The position numbers were made by a program, and so were the translations under genes. Source: a virus. From it: a DNA stretch of 53,827 nucleotides. Shown one piece after another: positions 21,573 to 29,453 of this stretch (position 1 is the stretch's first letter; every line of letters begins with the position of its first letter). Location: the IMG/VR virus record IMGVR_UViG_3300046474_000589, positions 1-53,827 of that record; one strand, written 5' to 3'. Under the pieces are notes generated by a model. That model saw only the letters and a list, made by a program, of their open reading frames with translations. It did no database searches and was not told the origin of the DNA.

Positions 21573-22852
21573 CCGGGACAGCCGCAGTAAAAATTACCGA
21601 TCCGGAAATCAAGCGTCAGGCCATCGGGCACGTTCAGGATCTGCGCGACGTTGAGAACAAGGGGCTGTACCTGCGCTTCACCCGCAACCGCAGTCGCGCA
21701 TCCTGGTATCTGGTCACGAAGGGCAAGTGGAATCACATCGGCAACTTCCCGGACCTGAACGCCAAGCAGGTCGTCGCGGCATTGCCCGGCATTCGCTTAC
21801 GCCTCGACGCCGGCGCCGGTTCCAACCTGTCGAAGTGGGTCACGACCAAAGAGCTACTGGACTGGTACGCCGCCCGCCAGTTGCGCGACCGCAATCTGTC
21901 AGACAAGCGCAAGAAAACCGGTGCCTCGGCGATCAAGTGCCACCTCATCCCGCGCCTGGGCGATACGCCGCTGGCCAGCATCGACAAGGCCACGCTCGAC
22001 ACCCTGTTGATGTGGCCGATGCAGGAAACCGTCTCCATCGACTACGTGCGCCTGGTGTTTCAACTGCTGGCGCTGGCGTTTCGCCAAGCCTTCAAGCTGC
22101 GGCTTATCTCGGCGAACCCGATGAAGGACATCAAGTTCAGCGACTTCTCCAAGGCCAAAGTGGGCATCAAGCCGTCTCGGTTGCGTGGCGTTCAGCTCCC
22201 GGCACTTCTGAAGCAGCTGAATGACGTCTTCGACAGCGAGCCACGCGACGCCATGTTGGCGCTGCTGATGCTTTGCCACGGCACGCGCATCGGTGAGAGC
22301 CGACTGGCTCAGTGGTCGCACATCAGCCTGGCCGAGCGGGAGTGGTTCATTCCGGGAAAGCACACCAAGACCGGCATCGAGCATCACTTGCCGCTAACCG
22401 AGCAGATGTGCGCGCTGCTTATCCGGTACCGCGACTGGCAGCACGCCAGCGGTTACGACGGGCAGTTCGTATTCCCGGCACGTAGTGGCAAGCCTTTGAG
22501 CGAAGGCCAGGCCAGCGCCGTGTTCGCCCGGTTGGGCAGAGGCGAGTGGACCAGCCACGACCTGCGGAAAGTTGCTCGCACCGGCTGGGCTGACATCGGT
22601 ATCGACCACCTCATTGGTGAGCTGTTGATCAACCACGCCATGGGCCACAACGTGAAGGTTTACATCCAGTCCGACGTCATGGCACGCAAGCGCGATGCAC
22701 TGGAAAGGTGGCACGCCCATCTAGACGGGAAGGGCTTTGCCCTGATTCACGGATTGACCGGCATTAGATCGGGAGATTCTGACAATCAGCTACAGACCAC
22801 GTATGACGTGGCTTTGAGCACCATCAGCGAATCAACCATAGGCGAGGTTTAA
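21569..22852 (+). CDS. Second tyrosine recombinase, in the replication/nin operon
   Basis: This 427-residue recombinase has a complete catalytic set: R240 (CHGTRIGE), K267 (KHTKTG), H330 and R333 (HDLRK), H356 or H360 (INHAMGH) and Y365 (VKVYIQ). The N-terminal region (KGLYLRFTRNRSRASWYLVTKGKWNHIG) is the DUF4102-like arm domain of P4-type integrases. It is fused by a 4-base overlap to the VRR-NUC gene and continues the rightward early operon, far from either phage end. It is thus unlikely to be the prophage integrase. It may resolve recombination intermediates or concatemers. It is distinct from Int at 1789. Confidence 0.9.
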   Translation: MTGTAAVKITDPEIKRQAIGHVQDLRDVENKGLYLRFTRNRSRASWYLVTKGKWNHIGNFPDLNAKQVVAALPGIRLRLDAGAGSNLSKWVTTKELLDWYAARQLRDRNLSDKRKKTGASAIKCHLIPRLGDTPLASIDKATLDTLLMWPMQETVSIDYVRLVFQLLALAFRQAFKLRLISANPMKDIKFSDFSKAKVGIKPSRLRGVQLPALLKQLNDVFDSEPRDAMLALLMLCHGTRIGESRLAQWSHISLAEREWFIPGKHTKTGIEHHLPLTEQMCALLIRYRDWQHASGYDGQFVFPARSGKPLSEGQASAVFARLGRGEWTSHDLRKVARTGWADIGIDHLIGELLINHAMGHNVKVYIQSDVMARKRDALERWHAHLDGKGFALIHGLTGIRSGDSDNQLQTTYDVALSTISESTIGEV

Positions 22853-22856
22853 AAAC

Positions 22857-23171
22857 ATGAAAAAGAGCCATGGCCCTGCCTTTCGGAAAGAGTTGAAGCC
22901 GTTGATGGAGTGTGCGACCTGCCGAGGCAATGGTGCTGTCAGTGGGATCTTCCATCAGTTGGAATGCACGGCCTGTCGCGGTTCGGGCTGGGTCTGCCAA
23001 GCGACCGGCGATGCGTTGCCGCTCGAAGACCTGGTGCCGCAACTGAACATGAAGCTGCGCAACATGGCCGCCGAATTGAACAGAGCTCATCATGCCCAAG
23101 GCGGCGCGCACGAGCAGTACGAAAAGAACAACCGCCGGGGCGCTGGTGGATCTAATTGGACAGGGGACTGA
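22857..23171 (+). CDS. DnaJ-like zinc-finger phage protein
   Basis: This 104-residue protein has two CxxCxGxG-type motifs, CATCRGNGAVSG (about 19-30) and CTACRGSGWV (about 37-46), as in the zinc-binding domain of DnaJ but without a J domain. A basic helical C-terminus follows. Small proteins of this type lie directly upstream of the antiterminator in many Pseudomonas lambdoid phages. A role in binding single strands or partner proteins is possible but unproven. Confidence 0.8.
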   Translation: MKKSHGPAFRKELKPLMECATCRGNGAVSGIFHQLECTACRGSGWVCQATGDALPLEDLVPQLNMKLRNMAAELNRAHHAQGGAHEQYEKNNRRGAGGSNWTGD

Positions 23172-23173
23172 AC

Positions 23174-23557
23174 ATGAACACTCGTAAACCGCTTCACCGC
23201 CCACTGGGGGACACCGAACACATGCTGGAGCAGTGGGGCTACTGGCGCATGACTGGGATGGGGGTGCCCAGCTATGTCTCCCCGATGTGGGCGATAATGC
23301 GCGACTTAACGCCGTCGAAATCGAATGGTTTCGCCATAACTGATGACTTAGCGCTCGCAGTAGATAGAGCCGTAGCGCGGCTCTGGATTAGAGACAAGCA
23401 AATGGGCGACATCATTTGGCTTTACTACGGCGCGAAATGGCCAATGGTCAGAGTCGGAAGGCATTTCGAAATCAGCGAGGGAAAAGCGAGGGAGCTTGCC
23501 AGATCGGCGTCCGCTTGGATCGACTGCGCACTGACAAGCTCTTTGGATGCCGCTTAA
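23174..23557 (+). CDS. Antitermination protein Q-like
   Basis: This 127-residue protein starts at the ATG at 23174 (MNTRKPLHRPLGDTEHMLEQWGYWRMTGMG), after AGGGGA. The C-terminal half (DLALAVDRAVARLWIRDKQMGDIIWLYYGAKWPMVRVGRHFEISEGKARELARSASAWIDCAL) has the helix-turn-helix-like pattern of phage antitermination Q family proteins of the 21/82 type. It is last in the rightward early operon and should let RNA polymerase read through the terminator at 24431 into the late genes. Confidence 0.82.
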   Translation: MNTRKPLHRPLGDTEHMLEQWGYWRMTGMGVPSYVSPMWAIMRDLTPSKSNGFAITDDLALAVDRAVARLWIRDKQMGDIIWLYYGAKWPMVRVGRHFEISEGKARELARSASAWIDCALTSSLDAA

Positions 23558-23570
23558 AAAGAAGTATCGC

Positions 23571-23594
23571 TGAGGAAGCACACATGCTTCCTCA
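23571..23594. terminator. Inverted repeat between convergent genes
   Basis: TGAGGAAGC (23571-23579) and GCTTCCTCA (23586-23594) form a perfect 9-bp stem with a 6-base loop. It lies between the stop of the Q-like gene and the stop of the leftward membrane-protein gene. There is no T-run directly after the stem on either strand, so it is at best a weak bidirectional terminator. Confidence 0.45.
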
Positions 23595-24266
23595 ATGCCT
23601 GTCGCCCTTGGACCGCAACGTCAGCTGATCAACCCTTTGCGCGATCATTAAATATACGTTTGTCGCGAACATGCCTACCGCGATTGCGACCAAGGCCAAG
23701 GTGTAGAAATCGCTTTGGCCGGTCGTAACGGCCTCTTTTGATAGGTTAGCTCTTTCGATATGCGGAGCTAACAAAGCAACCAATACACCGCTTTTGATGC
23801 TCACCCATGAAAAAACAGCCATCAGACCAGACGAAACAACCAAGGCGGTCTTGTGCTGAGGATTTATATCAGAAATCAATATTCTCGCCGCAGCGCCTAT
23901 TGTTCCTAGAACAAAAGGCACCGTTAGCAGAATGATTGCGTTGATGGCTTGGTTGACAGTTTTTAGTGTTTCCGGATCCACATCATAAATTTCGGGGTTG
24001 CGCAGAGATAAAAAGTTAAAAACGAGGAAGACGAATCCAACGGCAGCCACGATGATTAGCCTGTTCATGAATGTCTTCTTACGTTGAACTTGCTCCGCCT
24101 CGTATTGTTCAAAATGGAGCTTTCTTTCGAGTCGAATGCGCGCCTCCTCGACAGCGTCCAGCTCAGCCGTAGCAGGTTTCGGGATGCCCTCCTTCTCACC
24201 ATTTTGCTCCCGGCCAGGAAAGTCAGCGACGTTATCTTCTGCAGCGGGTCCGTTGTTATTCATCAT
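23592..24266 (-). CDS. Multi-pass membrane protein, probable accessory gene
   Basis: This 224-residue protein has a charged cytoplasmic N-terminus with a helical stretch (about 35-66), then hydrophobic helices at about 69-88 (LIIVAAVGFVFLVFNFL), 108-128 (AIILLTVPFVLGTIGAAARIL), 143-165 and 190-210. It opposes the late operon, is AT-rich, and occupies the gap between Q and the late genes, where lambdoid phages carry toxins and other conversion genes. The second of two adjacent ATGs (24263) has better spacing from GGA. The function is not recognised. Confidence 0.7.
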   Translation of the reverse strand: MMNNNGPAAEDNVADFPGREQNGEKEGIPKPATAELDAVEEARIRLERKLHFEQYEAEQVQRKKTFMNRLIIVAAVGFVFLVFNFLSLRNPEIYDVDPETLKTVNQAINAIILLTVPFVLGTIGAAARILISDINPQHKTALVVSSGLMAVFSWVSIKSGVLVALLAPHIERANLSKEAVTTGQSDFYTLALVAIAVGMFATNVYLMIAQRVDQLTLRSKGDRH

Positions 24267-24430
24267 CGTCCAAGATTAATGGTCATCCAGATTAGAAGGA
24301 TGAGTGCGGTAGGAATGTGACGGCATTATCCGCACTCATGACATTTTCGAAAAGTGCTTTTCCGCACGGAATGATTCTGTTTTTATGCCACGGTGTTCAG
24401 CTGTTTCAGCGCGACACACGCAGACTCAAG

Positions 24431-24454
24431 CCTCGCCATGGTGCGGGGTTTTTT
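24431..24454 (+). terminator. Putative tR' terminator at the head of the late operon
   Basis: CCTCGC (24431-24436) pairs with GCGGGG (24443-24448), allowing one G-T pair, and six T residues follow. It stands about 16 bases before the first late gene, downstream of the Q-like gene and a 160-bp non-coding stretch that could hold pR'. This is the expected target of Q antitermination. Confidence 0.65.
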
Positions 24455-24470
24455 CATTTCTGGAGTAGTG

Positions 24471-24842
24471 ATGGACCCAACCGACCTCGGCCCTGGCACA
24501 TTCACATGGCTGGGCGGCACAGGGACTGTTCTGCTCGGCGGCTTTCTGTGGCTGCGTAAATTCCTGTCGAAGGATGCCACTGACCGCGCGATGGACAATG
24601 CCGACATTGGCACGGTCCGCCGCCTTAATGAGCTGCTGGATACCGAGCGGACCAGAGCAAACGCTGCCGAGGCGCGCGCTGATCAGTTCGCCAAAGAGCG
24701 CAACGAACTCGCTGCCGCAGTTGGCAGGCTGGAAGGTCGTATCGATGCGTTGACGAGCCAGGTGTCGCAACTCACAGACAAGGTGGCGAGCCAAAGTGCA
24801 GAGCTTGCGCGGTGGCGTCCCGCAACTGGAGGTACCAACTGA
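24471..24842 (+). CDS. Single-TM coiled-coil protein, holin candidate
   Basis: This 123-residue protein starts at the ATG at 24471 with GGAG 5 bases upstream. One hydrophobic segment (about 11-28, FTWLGGTGTVLLGGFLWL) is followed by a basic turn (RKFLSK) and a long coiled coil (about 55-115, LNELLDTERTRANAAEARADQFAKERNELAAAVGRLEGRIDALTSQVSQL). It is the first late gene after the putative tR'. Phages with lysis genes elsewhere often have a holin here, but the single TM and long coil make this uncertain. Confidence 0.65.
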   Translation: MDPTDLGPGTFTWLGGTGTVLLGGFLWLRKFLSKDATDRAMDNADIGTVRRLNELLDTERTRANAAEARADQFAKERNELAAAVGRLEGRIDALTSQVSQLTDKVASQSAELARWRPATGGTN

Positions 24843-25180
24843 TGGATAGGTGCGCAATCAACTTCATCGCTCGCCACTGGTGGAAGCGTGTAGAGGTCTG
24901 GGTCATCGCGATCCTGTTGGTAGTCGGCGGGCTCACCTTGGGCTTTCAGGCTGGTGTCTGGTCATCGAACAGCTATCAGGCCAAACAGCTTTTCGAGGTG
25001 CGCGCCGCTTACGATGCTGCAATGGGTAAGCGTGACATGCGACTGACAAGGCTCGCGGAGAGCACGCAAGAGGCCGCAGTTAAAGTGCAGGAAGCTTCTG
25101 GCGCAGCTGTAGAGGCTGCCGGTGTAGCCAGCAAAGCTGCCGACAAAGTGAGCGAGGCCGTCGAGCGGGCCAGCCCGTGA
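24842..25180 (+). CDS. Single-TM coiled-coil protein
   Basis: This 112-residue protein's ATG overlaps the preceding stop (TGATG). A short N-terminal segment is followed by a TM helix (about 18-38, VEVWVIAILLVVGGLTLGFQAGVW) and a periplasm-facing helical region (about 50-110, alanine/valine/serine-rich with heptad character: VKVQEASGAAVEAAGVASKAADKVSEAVERA). It may form a complex with the preceding membrane protein. The topology resembles an i-spanin, but a separate Rz/Rz1 pair exists at 50083, so function is open. Confidence 0.65.
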   Translation: MDRCAINFIARHWWKRVEVWVIAILLVVGGLTLGFQAGVWSSNSYQAKQLFEVRAAYDAAMGKRDMRLTRLAESTQEAAVKVQEASGAAVEAAGVASKAADKVSEAVERASP

Positions 25181-25305
25181 TCGCGTTGATCAAGGCTGTT
25201 ACCGTCTGTGTATGGCAACCATTTGGTGGCGTGACGACGCAACCGGTGGTGCCAGCGTCATTATGCAGTGAGGCGCAGAATCAGGCCTGCCAAGACTTCA
25301 ACTGA
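25177..25305 (+). CDS. Possible 42-residue protein overlapping the receiver gene
   Basis: A GTG frame starts in a 4-base overlap (GTGA) with the preceding gene and reads MIALIKAVTVCVWQPFGGVT through to CSEAQNQACQDFN. Coupling supports expression. Its last 45 bases overlap the 3' end of the leftward receiver gene, so the original 3' end may have been altered when that gene arrived. No family was recognised. Confidence 0.4.
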   Translation: MIALIKAVTVCVWQPFGGVTTQPVVPASLCSEAQNQACQDFN

Positions 25306-25650
25306 CCAAGGCTTGGATACGTACGTAATCCCGGTCACGAGTTTGTACGCAGTGCCGGCTGCACCAGATGTCACGACAATTGGAAGGCTGGGAATCATCG
25401 ACAATGCTTTGACTGCCAAGTCCCCGCCAGTTGTGTCTCCCGGCGTACGAAAATCGGTCCATAGCAGTCGTACTTCAACAGTTCCTTCCTGCATAAAACT
25501 CAATGCGTCATCCGCGTTGGCAAACACCAGCGGCTTGAAGCCTAGATCTGTTACGAGCTCGACCATAGCGTCCAGTTGTAAGGGGGCATCTTCGACTAGC
25601 AATACTGATCCGGAGCGCATTGACTGTGCTGCAACTTCAGTTTGAAACAT
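25261..25650 (-). CDS. Stand-alone CheY-like receiver domain protein, prophage accessory gene
   Basis: This 129-residue single-domain response regulator, if started at the ATG at 25648-25650, has the acidic pair E20/D21, phosphoacceptor D66 (LLWTDFRTPG), T94 (VVTSG) and K113 (YVSKPW), so phosphorylation should be possible. It has no output domain. A GTG at 25740 would add 30 residues with no clear ribosome-binding site. It opposes the late operon between two single-TM genes and the structural block, as expected for a moron. It may tap into host phosphorelay or chemotaxis signalling. A host histidine kinase partner is not identified. Confidence 0.75.
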   Translation of the reverse strand: MFQTEVAAQSMRSGSVLLVEDAPLQLDAMVELVTDLGFKPLVFANADDALSFMQEGTVEVRLLWTDFRTPGDTTGGDLAVKALSMIPSLPIVVTSGAAGTAYKLVTGITYVSKPWSVEVLAGLILRLTA

Positions 25651-25855
25651 CGCGTAAATATCCGTTGAGTGTGCGGGATTGGCCCATAGGTTACGCAAAT
25701 TTTGCAATGCGATCAGTTTGAAAAAGTCCTGGGTCGTCACCGCGCTCGGTTACAAACCTTTTCACATGATCATGCCGGAAGACCACGGCCATGCTGCTGC
25801 GTTGGCTTTCGCTCAATCCATCTGGCCTGGCTGTACCGTTGATTGAGGACGCCCA

Positions 25856-26581
25856 ATGATCCGTGTCCAAACGTCAGGGCTTGCCGACAACCTCGCAGAG
25901 CTGACAGACATTGAGCGCAACCAGATCCCGTTCGCTACTGTCCTCGCCCTTACTGAGACGGCCAAGCTGATCAAAGAACGGTTGGTCGGTGAAATGCGGA
26001 CAGTGTTCGATCGGCCAACGCCTTACACGCTCGACAGCCTCAGGCTCATACCTGCAACCAAGCAGAAGATGGAAGCGCGCGTCTGGATCAAGGACGAGGC
26101 AGACGGCGCGGCCCCGGCTACACGCTGGCTGACGCCTGAGGTGTATGGCGGTGATCGCAGCCACAAGCGCAGCGAGGCGCTGTTGCGAGCACGCGGCATT
26201 CTTCCAGAAGGGAAGTTCGTCGTACCTGGTGCGGGCATGAAGCTCGACAGCTACGGCAACATCGGGCGCGGTCAGCTCCAGAAGATCCTTTCTGGCCTTG
26301 GGGCTCAAGGTGATCGGCATCAGAACAGCGCAGATAGCAATCGGAGTGCTGGCAATCGCACGCGTTACTTCGTCATGCGTCGAGGCAGTGAGCCGATAGG
26401 CATCGCTGAGAGAACTGGGACCAAGCGTGCTCAGGTGCAGATCCTGATTGCGTTCATCAGCAAGCCCGGCTACGCCAAGGCGCTCGACTTCTTCGGCATC
26501 GGCGAACGGGAGGCAGATGAACAGTTGCCCATTCAGTTCGCCAAGGCCTTTGAACGTGCCATGGCGACGCGACGTCGCTGA
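25856..26581 (+). CDS. Probable virion-associated phage protein
   Basis: This 241-residue protein starts at the ATG at 25856 after TTGAGGAC. The sequence MIRVQTSGLADNLAELTDIERNQIPFATVLALTETAKLIKERLVGEMRTVFDRPTPYTLDSLRL resembles tail-completion or minor structural proteins of HK97 gp10 type at its N-terminus, by general pattern only. The C-terminus is basic. It lies just ahead of the terminase genes and the putative packaging region. Role not established. Confidence 0.65.
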   Translation: MIRVQTSGLADNLAELTDIERNQIPFATVLALTETAKLIKERLVGEMRTVFDRPTPYTLDSLRLIPATKQKMEARVWIKDEADGAAPATRWLTPEVYGGDRSHKRSEALLRARGILPEGKFVVPGAGMKLDSYGNIGRGQLQKILSGLGAQGDRHQNSADSNRSAGNRTRYFVMRRGSEPIGIAERTGTKRAQVQILIAFISKPGYAKALDFFGIGEREADEQLPIQFAKAFERAMATRRR

Positions 26582-26833
26582 AACGGGGTTGTTGCACTAC
26601 CTTGGTGCAATGGGTCCTTTCCCCCACCCCCCTCGGGTGAGGGTAATTCGAGCCCCGGCTTTGAACTATGTATGACTTTTTTTGAGGGGGGTTGGTTGTT
26701 GTATTGTCGGCGGCCTGAAAGGCCCGGAATAGAGCGGTTTTGGCCGTTTAATACACCAACCTGACCCCCGGAAATACCAACTAAACACCAACCGGCTCGC
26801 GGCAGCTCCCAGCCTCGTCAATGGAGGAGGCAA
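26582..26833. other. Probable cos/packaging region upstream of the terminase genes
   Basis: This 252-bp non-coding stretch directly precedes the small terminase gene. It holds inverted repeats TTGCAC/GTGCAA (26592-26610) and CCCTC/GAGGG (26630-26643), the tract GGGTCCTTTCCCCCACCCCC between them, a T7 run and G-rich repeats. Phages with lambda-type terminases have cos immediately upstream of the small subunit gene. The cut site itself cannot be fixed from sequence alone. Confidence 0.5.
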
Positions 26834-27361
26834 ATGGAGCCCAAACCTCACTGGCTGAACAAGAGCCAAATGGCAGCAAGCCTCGGCATCACCGTCCAGG
26901 CCTTTGACAAGTGGAAGGTCGAGTCCATCGCCAAGATTGGTCGAGAAAACTTCTACGACGTCCGAACCATTTTGAACAACCGGCTTGCCCAGGCCGAACA
27001 AAAGAACGCCGGGTCCGAAACCCCTGACGGTATTGATCCGCTAATTGAATACAAGCTGATGGAAGAGCGGCGGGGCTTAACGGCGGCTCAGCGCATTGGT
27101 CAAGAAAAGAAAAACGCCATCGCCGAGAAGCAATTGGTGCCGGTTGATTTCGCGATTTTTGCCCTGTCAAAAATCGCTGCACAGCTTGGCTCTTTGCTGG
27201 ATACGGTCCCGCTAAAGCTCAAACGCAAACACCCGGATATAGATGTACGACACATCGAATCCTTACAGCGCGAGATAGCCCTGGCGCGGAACCTCGCCTC
27301 CGAATCCGGCGATCAATTGCCGGAATACCTCGATGAGTACCTCGAATCCTTGGTTGATTGA
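26834..27361 (+). CDS. Terminase small subunit (DUF1441 type)
   Basis: This 175-residue protein has a helix-turn-helix N-terminus (WLNKSQMAASLGITVQAFDKWKVESIAKIGRENFYDVRTIL) that should bind the packaging site. A helical middle (YKLMEERRGLTAAQRIGQEKKNAIAEKQLVPVDFA) is typical of Nu1/DUF1441 proteins. The C-terminus should contact the large subunit. A GGAGGAGG site precedes the ATG. Its 3' end overlaps the large-subunit gene by 29 bases. Confidence 0.9.
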   Translation: MEPKPHWLNKSQMAASLGITVQAFDKWKVESIAKIGRENFYDVRTILNNRLAQAEQKNAGSETPDGIDPLIEYKLMEERRGLTAAQRIGQEKKNAIAEKQLVPVDFAIFALSKIAAQLGSLLDTVPLKLKRKHPDIDVRHIESLQREIALARNLASESGDQLPEYLDEYLESLVD

Positions 27362-29240
27362 CCTGCAGAAGGCAATCAAAGCCGGGCTTCGTGCACTTTA
27401 TAAAGAGCCGCCGTTGACTGCGGTTCAGTGGGCTGACACTCACTTTTACCTGTCATCCGAGTCGTCCTACCAGGAGGGGAAGTGGGAAACCGCCCCGTTT
27501 CAGGTTGCGATCCTCAACAGCATGGGAAACGACCTGATTCGGGTTATTAACCTGATCAAGTCTGCCCGTGTCGGTTACACCAAGATGTTGATGGCGAACA
27601 TCGGCTACAAGATTCAGCACAAACGCCGCAATGTCCTGAGCTTTTGCCCTACCGATCCCGACGCCGAAGAGTTGATGAAGCGCCACGTCGAGACGATGGT
27701 GCGCGACGTTCCCACGCTATTGGAGCTCGCGCCCTGGCACGGAAAGAAACACCGAGACAGTTCGCTGAGCGCCAAGCGTTTTCAGAACGCGAAGATGCTT
27801 TGGTGCCTGGGTGGCAAAGCGAGCCGGAATTACCGTGAGAAGTCGCCGGACGAGGTCATCTACGACGAGTTATCAAAGTTCGAAGCCAACGTTGAAGGCG
27901 AGGGCGCTCCGACATTCCTTGGTGACAAACGTCTGGAGGGCGCCACGTTCCCGAAATCCATCCGGGGATCGACGCCTAAGACCAAAGGCACATGCCAGAT
28001 CGAGAAGGCCGGCGAAGAGTCGCCGTATTTTCTGCGATACCACGTTCCGTGCCCGCATTGCTCAAAGGAGCAGCACTTAAAATGGGGCGGCAAGGATTGC
28101 GACTTTGGAATCAAGTGGGAAAAAAACGAACACGGCGAAGTGGCGAAAGCTTGGTACACCTGCGAGCACGCGAAGTGCGTGGTTTGGTATCACGAGATGG
28201 TCGAGGCGGCTCGAAGTGGCCGTTGGATTTGCGAAAAAACCGGCATATGGACTCGCGACGGCATCGACTGGTATTCGCCGGACGACACGCTTCGGGCAAC
28301 CCCGAGAATTGTCACCTTCCACATCTGGACCGCGTACAGCACCTTCACCACCTGGCTCGACATGGTCACCGAGTTCGACAAGGTCAGGGACAATCGTGAA
28401 AACCTGATTGCCTTCGTCAACACAACGCTCGGCGAGACTTGGGAAGACGACCAGGGCGAGAAGGTCGACTGGGAACAGCTCTACATGCGCCGCGAAGTGT
28501 TTGCGCAGGTCCCAGCGCGCGGCCTGACGCTGATGGGCTCAATTGATACGCAGGATGATCGATACGAAGGCCGCGTCTGGGCTTTCGGTGTCGGTGAAGA
28601 GGCCTGGCTGGTCGATAAATGGGTGCTGATGGGCGATCCAGCCAGCGAGGAACTTCGGCGCAAGGTCGGTTTGAAGATCCAGCAGCAATACACCCGGGCC
28701 GACAACGCCAAGATGCGCGTCGAACGGTGGTGCTGGGACTCCGGCGGCCATTACACCGACGAGGTGTACGCCGAAAGCCGACGCCATGGCGAGATGTGGG
28801 TTATTCCAGTCAAAGGCGCAAACAAACCCGGCAAGCCAATTGCCAACTGGCCGAAATCGCGCAATGCGAAGAAGGTCTGGCTGGTTGAGGTGGGAACCGA
28901 AAACGCCAAAGAGCTCATTTACAGTCGCTTGAAGATTCAACCCAACACCGCCGGCGCAGCAGTCCCGGGATGCGTGCACTTGCCCGCGAACGATGACATC
29001 TGCGGCGAAGATGAACTGAAGCAACTCACTGCTGAAATCAAGGAACTGAAGATAGTAAAGGGCGTGCGTGTTTATCGCTGGACCGCAAAGGGTCGGCGAA
29101 ACGAGGCCCTCGACTGTTTTGTGTATGCCTTGGCAGCACTTCGTATCAGCCAGCAGCGTTTCGGCCTCGACCTTCAGTTACTTGCCGGGGTTCGCCGCGC
29201 TCCAGCACAACGCGGTACACGCAGTCGCGCTCGAGGATAA
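27333..29240 (+). CDS. Terminase large subunit, lambda gpA type
   Basis: This 635-residue ATPase/endonuclease packages DNA into proheads and cuts cos. The adenine-binding and Walker A-like region reads KSARVGYTK (76-84), close to KSARVGYSK in lambda gpA, and Walker B is VIYDEL with D178/E179. The nuclease domain begins near GSIDTQDDRYEG (about residue 409). A zinc-like cluster CPHCSKEQ sits in the middle, as in the gpA family. It overlaps the small-subunit gene. Confidence 0.95.
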   Translation: MSTSNPWLIDLQKAIKAGLRALYKEPPLTAVQWADTHFYLSSESSYQEGKWETAPFQVAILNSMGNDLIRVINLIKSARVGYTKMLMANIGYKIQHKRRNVLSFCPTDPDAEELMKRHVETMVRDVPTLLELAPWHGKKHRDSSLSAKRFQNAKMLWCLGGKASRNYREKSPDEVIYDELSKFEANVEGEGAPTFLGDKRLEGATFPKSIRGSTPKTKGTCQIEKAGEESPYFLRYHVPCPHCSKEQHLKWGGKDCDFGIKWEKNEHGEVAKAWYTCEHAKCVVWYHEMVEAARSGRWICEKTGIWTRDGIDWYSPDDTLRATPRIVTFHIWTAYSTFTTWLDMVTEFDKVRDNRENLIAFVNTTLGETWEDDQGEKVDWEQLYMRREVFAQVPARGLTLMGSIDTQDDRYEGRVWAFGVGEEAWLVDKWVLMGDPASEELRRKVGLKIQQQYTRADNAKMRVERWCWDSGGHYTDEVYAESRRHGEMWVIPVKGANKPGKPIANWPKSRNAKKVWLVEVGTENAKELIYSRLKIQPNTAGAAVPGCVHLPANDDICGEDELKQLTAEIKELKIVKGVRVYRWTAKGRRNEALDCFVYALAALRISQQRFGLDLQLLAGVRRAPAQRGTRSRARG

Positions 29241-29242
29241 CC

Positions 29243-29452
29243 ATGACCGAAGCACAGCAGCGCTTGGCGGATGTCCGCACGGCAATTGAAAAGGTTTTAA
29301 AGGGTGGCCAGATCGTTCGCTACGGCGAGCGCCAAGTGACCCGCGCTGATCTGGCGACACTTCGTAACCTTGAATCCGACTATGCCGCCGCAGCGGCGGC
29401 GGAAGGCAATAAATCACGCGGGCGTAACCGCATCAGTTATATGAGGTTCTGA
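29243..29452 (+). CDS. Head-tail joining protein, lambda gpW-like
   Basis: This 69-residue protein (MTEAQQRLADVRTAIEKVLKGGQIVRYGERQVTRADLATLRNLESDYAAAAA) has the length and helix-hairpin-helix pattern of lambda W. W completes the head after packaging and binds the portal. GAGG precedes the ATG. It lies between terminase and portal, as in lambda. Confidence 0.9.
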   Translation: MTEAQQRLADVRTAIEKVLKGGQIVRYGERQVTRADLATLRNLESDYAAAAAAEGNKSRGRNRISYMRF

Positions 29453-29453
29453 A

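Noticed and set aside
28539-29024. 161-residue minus-strand frame
   Set aside because: It is the shadow of the terminase large subunit, whose motifs are unambiguous.
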